Origin: CAYLSO01 sp964386525
Lineage (GTDB): Bacteria; Eisenbacteria; RBG-16-71-46; DASYSL01
Direction of reading: 5' to 3'
NCBI GenBank assembly: GCA_964386525.1
Contig: CAYLSO010000118.1
Location: 1 to 11,924 of the forward strand
Length of the DNA stretch: 11,924 bases
Under the pieces are notes generated by a model. The model ran no database searches and was not told the origin of the DNA. It saw only the letters and a program-made list of their open reading frames with translations. How positions within the stretch are numbered: position 1 is the stretch's first letter; every line of letters starts with the position of its first letter. Positions 1 to 8,070 of the stretch are shown here, in pieces. A program made the position numbers and the translations under genes.

Positions 1-28
1 GGCGAAAGCCTGATTCCGGGGAGAGATC

Positions 29-781
29 ATGTCCGGCCATTCCAAATGGGCGACCATCAAGCGCAAGAAGGGCGCCAAGGACCAGCAGCGGGGTAAGCTC
101 TTCTCGAAGCTGATCAAGGAGATCGCCATCGCCGCCCGCCACGGCGGCGGCGATATGGCGGGCAACGCGCGGCTGCGCACCGCCGTCGACGCTGCCAAGG
201 CGGAGAACATGCCGGCCGTCAACATCGAGCGCGCCGTCAAGCGCGGCACCGGCGAGATCGAGGGCGTCACCTACGAGGAGATTCACTACGAGGGCTACGG
301 CCCGGCGGGGGTGGCGGTGCTGGTCGAGGTGGCCACCGACAACCGCAACCGCACGGCCGGCGAGATCCGGCACGTGTTCTCCAAGAACGGCGGTAGCCTG
401 GGGGAGGCGGGCTGCGTGGCGTGGATGTTCGAGTCGCGCGGCCTCATCCACGTGGACCGCGCGGCGGTCGGCGAGGAGAAGCTCCTCGAGGCCGCGCTCG
501 ACGCGGGCGCCGACGACGTGAACACCGAGGCGAGCGAGATCTACGAGGTCGTCACGCCGCTGGGCGCCTTCGACAAGGTGAAGAAGGCGCTCGAGACGGC
601 GGGCATCCCGGTGCAGCACGCCGAGCTCTCCAAGGTGCCGCAGAACACGGTCGAGGTCGCCGAGAGCGGCGCCGCGCAATTGCTGCGGTTGATCGACGCC
701 CTCGAAGACCACGACGACGTGCAGAAGGTGTTCGCCAATTTCCAGATCGCGGACGACGTCCTCACACGCCTCGCGCACTGA
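29..781 (+). CDS. yebC: YebC/PmpR/TACO1-family regulatory or translation-associated protein
   Basis: A 250-residue cytoplasmic protein of the usual family length. It begins with the hallmark MSGHSKWATIKRKKG, continues with GKLFSKLIKEI (about residues 22-32), and has the conserved core EGYGPAGVAVLVE and TDNRNRT followed by RHVFSKNGGSLGE (about 88-127). Family members have been described as DNA-binding transcriptional regulators (PmpR, YebC). More recently, YebC/TACO1 proteins have been linked to ribosomes and to synthesis of proline-rich stretches. Which role applies here cannot be read from the sequence. The ATG start is supported by a GGGGAGAG purine stretch just upstream. The gene lies 40 nt ahead of ruvC on the same strand, the order seen in many bacteria, so co-transcription with ruvCAB is likely. 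Its promoter would lie outside the window. Confidence 0.97.
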   Translation: MSGHSKWATIKRKKGAKDQQRGKLFSKLIKEIAIAARHGGGDMAGNARLRTAVDAAKAENMPAVNIERAVKRGTGEIEGVTYEEIHYEGYGPAGVAVLVEVATDNRNRTAGEIRHVFSKNGGSLGEAGCVAWMFESRGLIHVDRAAVGEEKLLEAALDAGADDVNTEASEIYEVVTPLGAFDKVKKALETAGIPVQHAELSKVPQNTVEVAESGAAQLLRLIDALEDHDDVQKVFANFQIADDVLTRLAH

Positions 782-821
782 GCGTCCGCGGGCGACCCGT
801 CCGGCCGCCCGCCGCGCCGCC

Positions 822-1481
822 GTGCCCGCCGCGGCGGTCCCGGCGGCCGCCCCCGCCGGACAGCCGCGCTGCATCCTCGGGGTGGACCCCGGCACCCGGC
901 TGGCCGGCTATGCGGTCGTGAGGCTCGCGGGACGCGCCCTCGTGTGCCGGGCCGTGGGGACCATCACCCTGCCGCCCGGCTGGCCGCTGGCCCGCCGCCT
1001 GGCCCGCCTGAGCCTCGAGATCAGCCGTCTGGTGCGCACCCACGACCCCGGCGGCGTGGCCGTGGAGCAGGCGATCTACGCTCAGAACGTGCGCACCGCC
1101 CTCGCCCTGGGCCAGGCGCGCGGCGTGGTGGTGGGGGCGGCGGCGCTCGCGGGCGTGGAGGTCTTCGAGTACTCGCCGCGCGAGGTCAAGCGCGCGGTGA
1201 CCGGCAGCGGTGCCGCATCCAAGGCGCAGGTGCAGGGCATGGTGCGCCGGCTGCTGGGGCTGGCCGCCCATCCTGGCCCCGACGAGGCCGACGCGGCCGC
1301 GCTGGCCATCTGCCACTTCCAGCGCGACGCGGGGGCTGCCGCGCAGCTGCGGGCCGCCGGGGCGCGCGCCCCGGCGGCCGGGCGCGGGGCGGCCGCGGCG
1401 GGCGGGGCGCGGGGCCGGCGCTCGGGCCGCTGGACGGCGGCCGACGTCGAGCGGCTGCGGGGCGCGGGGAGGATCCGTTGA
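822..1481 (+). CDS. ruvC: Holliday junction endodeoxyribonuclease RuvC with extended C-terminus
   Basis: RuvC is the dimeric, Mg-dependent resolvase that nicks Holliday junctions after RuvAB branch migration. The acidic catalytic set is visible: D22 in ILGVDPG, E82 in VAVEQAI, and D154 with D157 in GPDEADAAA. The conserved NVRTALALGQARG (89-101) and SPREVKRAVTGSGAASKAQVQ region (118-138) are also present. The start is a GTG, giving a 15-residue Ala/Pro-rich leader before the first strand. No clear Shine-Dalgarno sequence is visible and no in-frame alternative is better placed. The protein is 219 residues against about 173 in E. coli. The excess is mostly a C-terminal Ala/Gly/Arg-rich tail from about residue 171, ending in a more ordered-looking segment SGRWTAADVERLRG. 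ruvA follows after 40 nt. Confidence 0.95.
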   Translation: MPAAAVPAAAPAGQPRCILGVDPGTRLAGYAVVRLAGRALVCRAVGTITLPPGWPLARRLARLSLEISRLVRTHDPGGVAVEQAIYAQNVRTALALGQARGVVVGAAALAGVEVFEYSPREVKRAVTGSGAASKAQVQGMVRRLLGLAAHPGPDEADAAALAICHFQRDAGAAAQLRAAGARAPAAGRGAAAAGGARGRRSGRWTAADVERLRGAGRIR

Positions 1482-1521
1482 GGGCGAGGCGGGCGACGGC
1501 GGCGGGGCGCGGGGGCGGGCG

Positions 1522-2127
1522 GTGATCGTCTCGCTGCGCGGCCGGCTGCGGGAGAAGGGCGCCACCACGGCGTGGATCGACGTGGGCGGCGTCGGCTACG
1601 GCGTGCAGGTCTCGCTCTCCACCTACGAGAGCCTGCCCAAGCCCGGCGACGAGGTGGAGCTGTTCACCGCGCTCATCGTGCGCGAGGACTCGCAGCAGCT
1701 CTTCGGCTTCGCCACGCGCGAGGAGCGGCGCCTCTTCGAGCTCCTGCTCACGGTCAGCGGTGTCGGGCCCAAGGTGGCCCTGGCCGTCCTCTCGGGGCTG
1801 CGCCCGGAGGCCCTGGCGCGCAGCATCCGCGACGGCGATCTCGGCGCCCTCACCACCGTCTCGGGCGTCGGCCGCAAGACGGCCGAGCGCATCCTGGTGG
1901 ACCTGCGCGACAAGATGGGCGGCGAGCCCGGCGTGGCGTCGGCCGCCGCGCCGGCCGCCGGCGGCTTCGAGGACGCGGTCGCCGCGCTCGTCTCGCTGGG
2001 CTTCCCGCGGCCGGCGGCCCAGAGGGCGGTGCAGGCGGCCGCCAAGGAGGCGGGCGAGGGCGTCGCCCTCGAGGATCTCGTGCGCCGGGCCCTGGCCGCG
2101 GCCTCGCGCGCCCAGGCCCGCGGGTGA
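1522..2127 (+). CDS. ruvA: Holliday junction branch migration complex subunit RuvA
   Basis: RuvA binds the four-way junction as a tetramer and recruits the RuvB motor. The 201-residue product matches the usual length of about 200. Residues 1-63 form the N-terminal OB-fold (IVSLRGRL, then GVGYGVQV). Two helix-hairpin-helix motifs follow: SGVGPKVAL (79-87) and SGVGRKTAER (114-123). After an Ala/Pro linker at about 136-147 comes the RuvB-binding domain III (about 149-194, EDAVAALVSLGFPRPAAQRAV). I chose the GTG at 1522 because the conserved N-terminus IVSLRG begins right after it; the open frame extends upstream into ruvC, but that part is a shadow. No strong Shine-Dalgarno sequence precedes it, so translational coupling to ruvC 40 nt upstream is possible. 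Confidence 0.96.
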   Translation: MIVSLRGRLREKGATTAWIDVGGVGYGVQVSLSTYESLPKPGDEVELFTALIVREDSQQLFGFATREERRLFELLLTVSGVGPKVALAVLSGLRPEALARSIRDGDLGALTTVSGVGRKTAERILVDLRDKMGGEPGVASAAAPAAGGFEDAVAALVSLGFPRPAAQRAVQAAAKEAGEGVALEDLVRRALAAASRAQARG

Positions 2128-2206
2128 GCGGGCCGCGCCTGCGGACCGCTGCCCCGGCTCGCGTCCCTCGGCGCCACGCGGCCGCTGGCTTTGGTCCGGC
2201 ACCCGT

Positions 2207-2214
2207 GCTAATCC
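2207..2214 (+). promoter_or_regulatory. Possible -10-like element just before ruvB
   Basis: In a very GC-rich background, the 94-nt ruvA-ruvB gap ends with GCTAATCC, followed by TTTTGGC and the ruvB ATG. An AT-rich element 8-15 nt before a start that has no Shine-Dalgarno sequence is what a leaderless promoter would look like. No convincing -35 box is present at 16-18 nt, so this is only a weak candidate. Confidence 0.2.
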
Positions 2215-2221
2215 TTTTGGC

Positions 2222-3394
2222 ATGCCGTCGAAACCCCTGAAAGCGAAGGCTCCGCGCCCCGACCCCGCCGCTCTCCCGGCGGGCGAGCCGGCGCGCCCCG
2301 GCGCCGAAGCTGCGGCCGGCCCGCATCACGAGCGCCTGGCCGACCCGGCGCCGCGCCTGGAAGAGGGGCCCATCGAGGAGACGCTGCGCCCGCAGCGCCT
2401 GGCCGAGTTCGTCGGCCAACCGCAGGTGAAGAGCAACCTCGGCGTCTTCCTGCGCGCCGCGCGCGAGCGGGGCGAGGCCCTGGACCACGTGCTGTTCTGC
2501 GGGCCGCCCGGGCTGGGCAAGACGACGCTGGCCAACATCTTGGCCGTCGAATTGGGGGTGGAGATCCTGCACACCTCGGGCCCGGTGATCGAGCGTCCGG
2601 GGGACCTGGCCGGCCTGCTCACCAACCTGGCCGAGCGCGGCGTGCTGTTCATCGATGAGATCCACCGGCTGAACCACGTGGTCGAGGAGTACCTCTATCC
2701 CGCGATGGAGGACTTCACCCTCGACATCCTGCTCGATCGCGGACCGTCGGCGCGCTCGATCAAGATCCAGTTGCCGCGCTTCACGCTCGTGGGGGCCACC
2801 ACGCGCGCCGGGCTCATCACCTCGCCCCTGCGCGCCCGCTTCGGCATGACCGTGCGCCTCAACTACTACCAGCCGGCCGAGCTGAGCCAGATCGTGCTGC
2901 GCTCGGCCCGCATCCTCGGGATCGGCGTCGAGGCCGACGCCGCCACCGAGCTGGCGCGGCGCGCGCGCGGCACGCCGCGCGTCGCCAACCGGCTCTTGCG
3001 CCGGGTGCGCGACTTCGCGCAGATCCAGGGGGCGCGCGCCATCGACCGGACGCTGGTGGAGGGATCGCTGCGGCTGCTCGAGGTGGACGAACGCGGCCTC
3101 GACGACATGGACCGCCGGCTGCTCGAAGCGCTCATCCACAAGTACGAGGGCGGCCCGGTCGGTATCAACACGCTGGCCGTGGTGGTGGGCGAAGAGCCCG
3201 ACACGCTCGAAGACGTCTACGAGCCTTTCCTCATCCAGGAAGGCTTCCTCAAGCGCACGACGCGCGGCCGCGAAGCCACCGCGCTGGCCTACCGGCATCT
3301 CGGTCTCGAGCCCCCGGCCTCGGCCCCGGCGGTCGAGCCGGCGCGGCCCGCCGCCGGGGGCGAGCCGGCGACGCTGCAGGACAAGCTCCTCTAG
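2222..3394 (+). CDS. ruvB: Holliday junction branch migration DNA helicase RuvB
   Basis: RuvB is the hexameric AAA+ ATPase that drives branch migration on RuvA-bound junctions. All core elements are present: LRPQRLAEFVGQ (55-66), Walker A GPPGLGKT (94-101), Walker B FIDEIH (143-148), sensor 1 GATTRAG (191-197), arginine finger SPLRARFG (201-208), sensor 2 GTPRVANRLLRR (250-261), and the winged-helix domain with GGPVGINTLA (310-319) and EPFLIQEGFLKRTTRGR. At 390 residues it is longer than the usual 330-350 because of a Pro/Ala-rich N-terminal extension (about 1-45) and a Pro/Ala-rich C-terminal tail (about 364-390). The ATG at 2222 is the only good in-frame start before the conserved core. It lacks a Shine-Dalgarno sequence and lies 94 nt after ruvA. 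Confidence 0.97.
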   Translation: MPSKPLKAKAPRPDPAALPAGEPARPGAEAAAGPHHERLADPAPRLEEGPIEETLRPQRLAEFVGQPQVKSNLGVFLRAARERGEALDHVLFCGPPGLGKTTLANILAVELGVEILHTSGPVIERPGDLAGLLTNLAERGVLFIDEIHRLNHVVEEYLYPAMEDFTLDILLDRGPSARSIKIQLPRFTLVGATTRAGLITSPLRARFGMTVRLNYYQPAELSQIVLRSARILGIGVEADAATELARRARGTPRVANRLLRRVRDFAQIQGARAIDRTLVEGSLRLLEVDERGLDDMDRRLLEALIHKYEGGPVGINTLAVVVGEEPDTLEDVYEPFLIQEGFLKRTTRGREATALAYRHLGLEPPASAPAVEPARPAAGGEPATLQDKLL

Positions 3395-3431
3395 GCGCCA
3401 CCCGAAGACGCCGCGCCGCCGTCCTCTCCCC

Positions 3432-4496
3432 GTGCACCTCTACGACTACGAACTGCCCGACTCGTGCATCGCCCAGGAGCCGCTGGCCGCGCGCGACGCG
3501 TCGCGGCTCCTGGTGCTCGACCGCGCGAGCGGGGCGCTGAGCCACCGCCGCTTCACCGATCTCCCCGAGTACCTGCGCGCCGGCGACCTGCTGGTGCTCA
3601 ACGAGACCCGCGTGCTGGCGGCGCGCCTGCGGGCCCGGCGGGCGGGAGGCGGGGCGGCCGAGCTGCTGCTGGTGCGGCCGCTGGCCGACGGGCGCTGGCT
3701 GGCCATGGTGCGGCCGGGCGCGCGCCTGGCGCCCGGCGCCGAGGTGACGGTCGTGGACGGCTCCGGGCAGGTGGCGGGCGTGGCGGTGGTCGGGGAGCGC
3801 GCCGGCGAGGGGTTGAGGGCGGTCCGTTTCCCCGCGGCCGATGTGCCGGGACTCCTGGAGCGCGCCGGCGAGATGCCGCTGCCGCCCTACATCCGGCGCC
3901 CGGCCGGCGCGGCCGACCGCGAGAGCTACCAGACGGTCTTCGCGCGGGTGAGCGGCGCGGTGGCCGCTCCCACGGCGGGGCTGCACTTCACGGCCGCACT
4001 GCTGGCGCGGCTGGCGAGCCAGGGGGTGGAGACCGCGCGTCTCGTCCTGCACGTCGGCCCCGGGACGTTTAGGCCGGTGCAAGTGGCCAACCCCGAGGAT
4101 CATCGCCTCGAGGCGGAGTGGGCCTCGGTGCCGGCCGCGACGGCCGCGGCCGTGAACCGTACGCGGGGCGCCGGCGGGCGCATCGTGGCCGTGGGCACGA
4201 CGGCGACGCGCGCCCTCGAGGCGGCGGCCCGCTCGGCGGGAGGAGGCGCGGCCGGGGCCGTCGCCGTCCCCCCGGCACTCGCGCCCTTCGAGGGCTGGGT
4301 GGATCTCTTCATCCATCCGCCCTTCGAGTTCCGCACCGTGGACGCGCTGGTGACCAACTTCCACCTGCCGCGCTCGAGCCTGCTGCTCCTGGTCTCGGCT
4401 TTCGCCGGACGTGAGCGCGTGCTGGCCGCGTACCGCGAGGCCATCGACTCCGGCTACCGGTTCTATTCCTACGGCGACGCGATGCTGATCCTGTAG
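3432..4496 (+). CDS. queA: S-adenosylmethionine:tRNA ribosyltransferase-isomerase QueA
   Basis: QueA transfers and isomerises the ribose of S-adenosylmethionine onto 7-aminomethyl-7-deazaguanine at position 34 of GUN-anticodon tRNAs, giving epoxyqueuosine. The 354-residue product is full length. Hallmarks are YDYELPDSCIAQEP at the N-terminus (4-17), GDLLVLNETRVLAARL (51-66), YQTVFARVSGAVAAPTAGLHFT (166-187), LHVGPGTFRPV (206-216), VGTTATRALE (254-263), TNFHLPRSSLLLLVSAF (308-324) and the C-terminal YRFYSYGDAMLI. The GTG start is chosen because the conserved N-terminus begins there; no Shine-Dalgarno sequence is obvious. It lies 37 nt after ruvB, probably in the same transcript. No tgt gene follows, although tgt is a frequent neighbour of queA elsewhere. 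Confidence 0.97.
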   Translation: MHLYDYELPDSCIAQEPLAARDASRLLVLDRASGALSHRRFTDLPEYLRAGDLLVLNETRVLAARLRARRAGGGAAELLLVRPLADGRWLAMVRPGARLAPGAEVTVVDGSGQVAGVAVVGERAGEGLRAVRFPAADVPGLLERAGEMPLPPYIRRPAGAADRESYQTVFARVSGAVAAPTAGLHFTAALLARLASQGVETARLVLHVGPGTFRPVQVANPEDHRLEAEWASVPAATAAAVNRTRGAGGRIVAVGTTATRALEAAARSAGGGAAGAVAVPPALAPFEGWVDLFIHPPFEFRTVDALVTNFHLPRSSLLLLVSAFAGRERVLAAYREAIDSGYRFYSYGDAMLIL

Positions 4497-4504
4497 GAGG
4501 GCCC

Positions 4505-4532
4505 CCGCGGCCTTGGCGAGCCGGGGCCGCGG
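4505..4532 (+). terminator. Strong hairpin after queA, probable end of the yebC-ruvCAB-queA unit
   Basis: Eight nucleotides after the queA stop, CCGCGGCC (4505-4512) pairs perfectly with GGCCGCGG (4525-4532). The inner bases TTGG (4513-4516) pair with CCGG (4521-4524) through two G-U wobbles and two G-C pairs, leaving a CGAG tetraloop. That makes a 12-bp stem. No run of T follows directly, so it is not a textbook intrinsic terminator. A U-less terminator or a 3'-end protecting hairpin is possible. Confidence 0.5.
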
Positions 4533-4595
4533 CGGCATGCTCTCCGTCGAGTTTCCTCCGGGGTAATCCGGGGGAAGAGGAGAGAACTTCCGATC

Positions 4596-5357
4596 ATGAG
4601 ACCCGCGCTCCACACATGGCTTCCCCTCGCTCTCGGGCTGCTCGCCTGGCCGGGGGGGGCCGCCTCGGCCCCGGATCCGGAGGTCGCGCGACGCTCCGTC
4701 GGGCGCGCCGAAGTGGTGGCAGCCCTCGAGCGCAGCGGCTTCTCCGCCGACGCGGTCCTGGGCGCCGACGCCGCCGGAGCGCACGTCGTCAACGTCATGA
4801 CCGGCACGCGCCACACGCAGAGCTTCCTGCGCAGCCGCGGGCTGAACTACGACCTGACCCTGCTCTCCAACCTGGTCATCGACGCGCTCCCCGACATCTT
4901 CGACTTCGGCTACCTGTACGGCAGCCGCGGCGTCCTGCAGGGCGTCAACGCGGTGGACGCCTACGATCGCGGGCTCTACTCCAACTTCGTCACGCACGAG
5001 ATCCTGCACCAGTGGGGGAGCTATCTGAGCAGCACGCTCGGCCTGCGCGTCGGGGCGCACTACAACGTGCAGAGCAGCGTGGGCAGCCTGCTCGGGGGGT
5101 GCCAGTGGACCGACACGGGCGACGGGCTCTTCGATCCCGTCTGCGCGGCAGGCTCCAACAACGCCTCGCAGGCGTCGCCGCTCGATCTCTACCTGATGGG
5201 ACTGATCGACGGCAGCGGGGTGCCGCCGCTGCACGTCTCGAAGACTTTCTTCGACTGCAGCAAGCCGATCTACAACTACACGACCCTGGCCATGGCGGAC
5301 CTCCAGGCCGTGCAGGGGGTGCGCACGCCGGGGCGCCGCATCCCTACGTGTCGTTGA
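4596..5357 (+). CDS. Secreted metallopeptidase-like protein with HEILH motif, reading frame interrupted
   Basis: The 253-residue open frame starts with a signal peptide (hydrophobic core about 8-20, probable cleavage after AASA at about 25). It contains a zincin-type HExxH motif, HEILH, at 134-138, followed by QWG. Farther on are H155 in GAHYN, SLLGGCQW (164-171), GDGLFD and SPLDLYLMGL (194-203). I recall unassigned secreted bacterial proteins with the same arrangement (HELGH-like motif, then GAHW, then S-P-L-D-x-Y-L-M-G-L). The third zinc ligand is not obvious; H155 is a candidate. The ATG has a GAGGAGAG stretch 11 nt upstream. GC-rich third positions stop at about 5335 and the frame ends at a TGA in low-quality coding sequence, while another frame becomes coding-like. 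The product is therefore probably truncated relative to its ancestor. It stands alone after the queA hairpin. Confidence 0.65.
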   Translation: MRPALHTWLPLALGLLAWPGGAASAPDPEVARRSVGRAEVVAALERSGFSADAVLGADAAGAHVVNVMTGTRHTQSFLRSRGLNYDLTLLSNLVIDALPDIFDFGYLYGSRGVLQGVNAVDAYDRGLYSNFVTHEILHQWGSYLSSTLGLRVGAHYNVQSSVGSLLGGCQWTDTGDGLFDPVCAAGSNNASQASPLDLYLMGLIDGSGVPPLHVSKTFFDCSKPIYNYTTLAMADLQAVQGVRTPGRRIPTCR

Positions 5358-5526
5358 ACTGGGCGCCGATCTCGGGGTTCTTTGGACCCGGGGTTACCTG
5401 GCGCACGGATCTCGGGTACACGCTCACCGCCGCTCCCGCGGCGCGCGCCTGCCGGCGGGCGTCTACCTGTGCCGGGCGGTGGGGACGACCGGCACGGCGG
5501 CGCGCAAGCTGCTGCTCCTCGACTGA
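5335..5526 (+). pseudogene. Out-of-frame C-terminal part of the metallopeptidase gene, ending in a FlgD/T9SS-like sorting tail
   Basis: From about 5335 to 5440 the frame one base back from the metallopeptidase frame has strongly GC-rich third positions and reads PYVSLNWAPISGFFGPG and onward. From about 5444 a third frame reads LPAGVYLCRAVG, then RKLLLLD and a TGA at 5524-5526. The motif G-V-Y-x-x-R ... R-K-L-L-L-L-(D/R) at the extreme C-terminus is typical of FlgD-like Ig / type IX sorting domains of FCB-group secreted proteins. The two frame changes each equal one missing base, the first near a GGGG run at 5330-5333 and the second within about 5437-5450. They could be real mutations (a pseudogene) or sequencing/assembly indels. 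No separate start codon or ribosome site for this piece is evident. Confidence 0.5.
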
Positions 5527-5535
5527 TCCGCCCCT

Positions 5536-7086
<1,551 letters not shown>

Positions 7087-7096
7087 TCACGCCTCC

Positions 7097-7125
7097 TTGA
7101 CGGGGTTTTCGCGAGAAAATACAGT
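7097..7125 (+). promoter_or_regulatory. Sigma70-type promoter for the enoyl-CoA hydratase gene
   Basis: TTGACG (7097-7102) and TACAGT (7120-7125) are separated by 17 nt, matching the consensus at 5 of 6 and 4 of 6 positions. Transcription would start near 7132. The -35 box overlaps the ribosome site of the divergent carboxylase gene. On the other strand TATTTT (7121-7116) could be the -10 of that gene, but it has no clear -35. Confidence 0.55.
7106..7119. promoter_or_regulatory. Operator-like inverted repeat in the divergent acyl-CoA gene promoter region
   Basis: TTTTC (7106-7110) and GAAAA (7115-7119) are perfect inverted arms around GCGA. The dyad fills most of the spacer between the -35 and -10 boxes of the plus-strand promoter and overlaps the possible minus-strand -10. 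This is where a repressor would block both directions. The AT-rich arms stand out against the GC-rich surroundings. No regulator gene is adjacent. Confidence 0.35.
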
Positions 7126-7197
7126 CGCCCGATGCTAGCCGCGCCTTCCGCGGCGGTCAACCGTGCCGGCCGACCCCGACCCGAGAGCGACCTCGCG

Positions 7198-8013
7198 ATG
7201 AGCCCGAGTCCCGCCACTCCCGATCTCCCGCCTGCCTCCCGGTGCCTCCGGCTCGAGCGCCGCGGCCCGGTGGCCATCGTCACCGTGGACCGCGTCGAGA
7301 AGCACAACGCCCTCGATCGCGCCACGCTCCTCGATCTGGACGCCTGCGTGGCCGCACTCGCCGCCGACCCCGCGGTGCGGGCCCTGGTGATCACCGGGGC
7401 CGGCGAGAAGGCGTTCGTGGCCGGGGCCGACATCGCCGAGCTGGCCGCCCTCGACGCCCTCGGCGCGCACGCCCTCTCGCGGCTCGGCCAGGGGGTGTGC
7501 GACCGCATCGCCGCCTTCCCGCAACCGGCGATCGCGGCGGTCAACGGCTTCGCCTTCGGCGGCGGCTGCGAGCTGGCGCTGGCCTGCCACATCCGCTACG
7601 CGTCGCAGAACGCGCGCTTCGGGCTGCCGGAGGTCAAGCTCGGCGCCATGCCCGGTTACGGCGGCACGCAGCGGCTGGCGCGGCTCGTCGGACTGGGGCG
7701 CGCCGTCGAGCTCATGGCCACCGGCGATTACGTGGACGCCGAGGAGGCCTACCGCATCGGCCTGGCCAACCGCGTGCTGCCGCAGGCCGAGCTGGTGCCG
7801 GCGTGCGTCGCCCTCGGCGAGAGGATCGCCGCCCACGGGCCGCTGGCCGTCGCGGCGGCGCTGGAGGCGGCGGTGCGCGGCCGCGAGATGGCGCTCGCCG
7901 ACGGCCTGGCGCTGGAGGCCGCGCGCTTCGGCGTGCTGGGCGCGACGCAGGACTGGCACGAAGGGATGAACGCGTTCCTGCAGAAGAGGAAGCCCGGGTT
8001 CCGCGGCCGCTGA
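7198..8013 (+). CDS. Enoyl-CoA hydratase/isomerase (crotonase) family protein
   Basis: Crotonase-fold enzyme, most likely hydrating trans-2-enoyl-CoA to 3-hydroxyacyl-CoA in fatty-acid or related acyl-CoA breakdown. In the 271-residue product the oxyanion-hole segments are KAFVAGADIAEL (71-82) and NGFAFGGGCELALAC (116-130). E125 in GGGCE and E145 in LPEVKLG align with the two catalytic glutamates of classical hydratases, which supports true hydratase activity. PGYGGTQRL (152-160) and the C-terminal NAFLQKRKPGF are also typical. I chose the ATG at 7198 from family length (about 260). An upstream in-frame ATG at 7132 would add 22 residues and coincides with the predicted transcription start. 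The gene is divergent from the carboxylase gene and probably shares its control region, which suggests linked acyl-CoA/propionyl-CoA metabolism. Confidence 0.93.
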   Translation: MSPSPATPDLPPASRCLRLERRGPVAIVTVDRVEKHNALDRATLLDLDACVAALAADPAVRALVITGAGEKAFVAGADIAELAALDALGAHALSRLGQGVCDRIAAFPQPAIAAVNGFAFGGGCELALACHIRYASQNARFGLPEVKLGAMPGYGGTQRLARLVGLGRAVELMATGDYVDAEEAYRIGLANRVLPQAELVPACVALGERIAAHGPLAVAAALEAAVRGREMALADGLALEAARFGVLGATQDWHEGMNAFLQKRKPGFRGR

Positions 8014-8070
8014 GGCCGCCCGGTATCGGCTCTTTGCCGAGCGGCGGATGCGCCGGCGGCGGAGGACCTC

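Noticed and set aside
1..28. Possible end of an upstream coding region (gcc tga at 8-13)
   Set aside because: Only a few codons are visible, so nothing can be identified.
4556..4574. Short direct repeat TCCGGGG-TAA-TCCGGGGG before the metallopeptidase gene
   Set aside because: Seven to eight GC-rich bases repeated once is expected by chance at this composition, and there is no further copy nearby.
3249..5234. 661-codon open frame on the - strand opposite queA and the metallopeptidase gene
   Set aside because: Low-complexity Arg/His/Gln/Pro-rich translation with no recognisable motif, opposite strongly supported genes; a typical high-GC shadow.
5341..5443. Alternative reading of the frame that reads SLRVVELGADLGVLW as a FlgD-like domain continuous with the tail
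   Set aside because: Attractive because it would need only one frame change, but its third codon positions are AT-rich between 5343 and 5415, unlike every other coding region here; kept only as an alternative.
8026..8040. TCGGC-TCTTT-GCCGA hairpin between the hydratase and MgtC genes as a terminator
   Set aside because: Only a 5-bp stem and no T-tract; mentioned with the MgtC gene but not called as a terminator.
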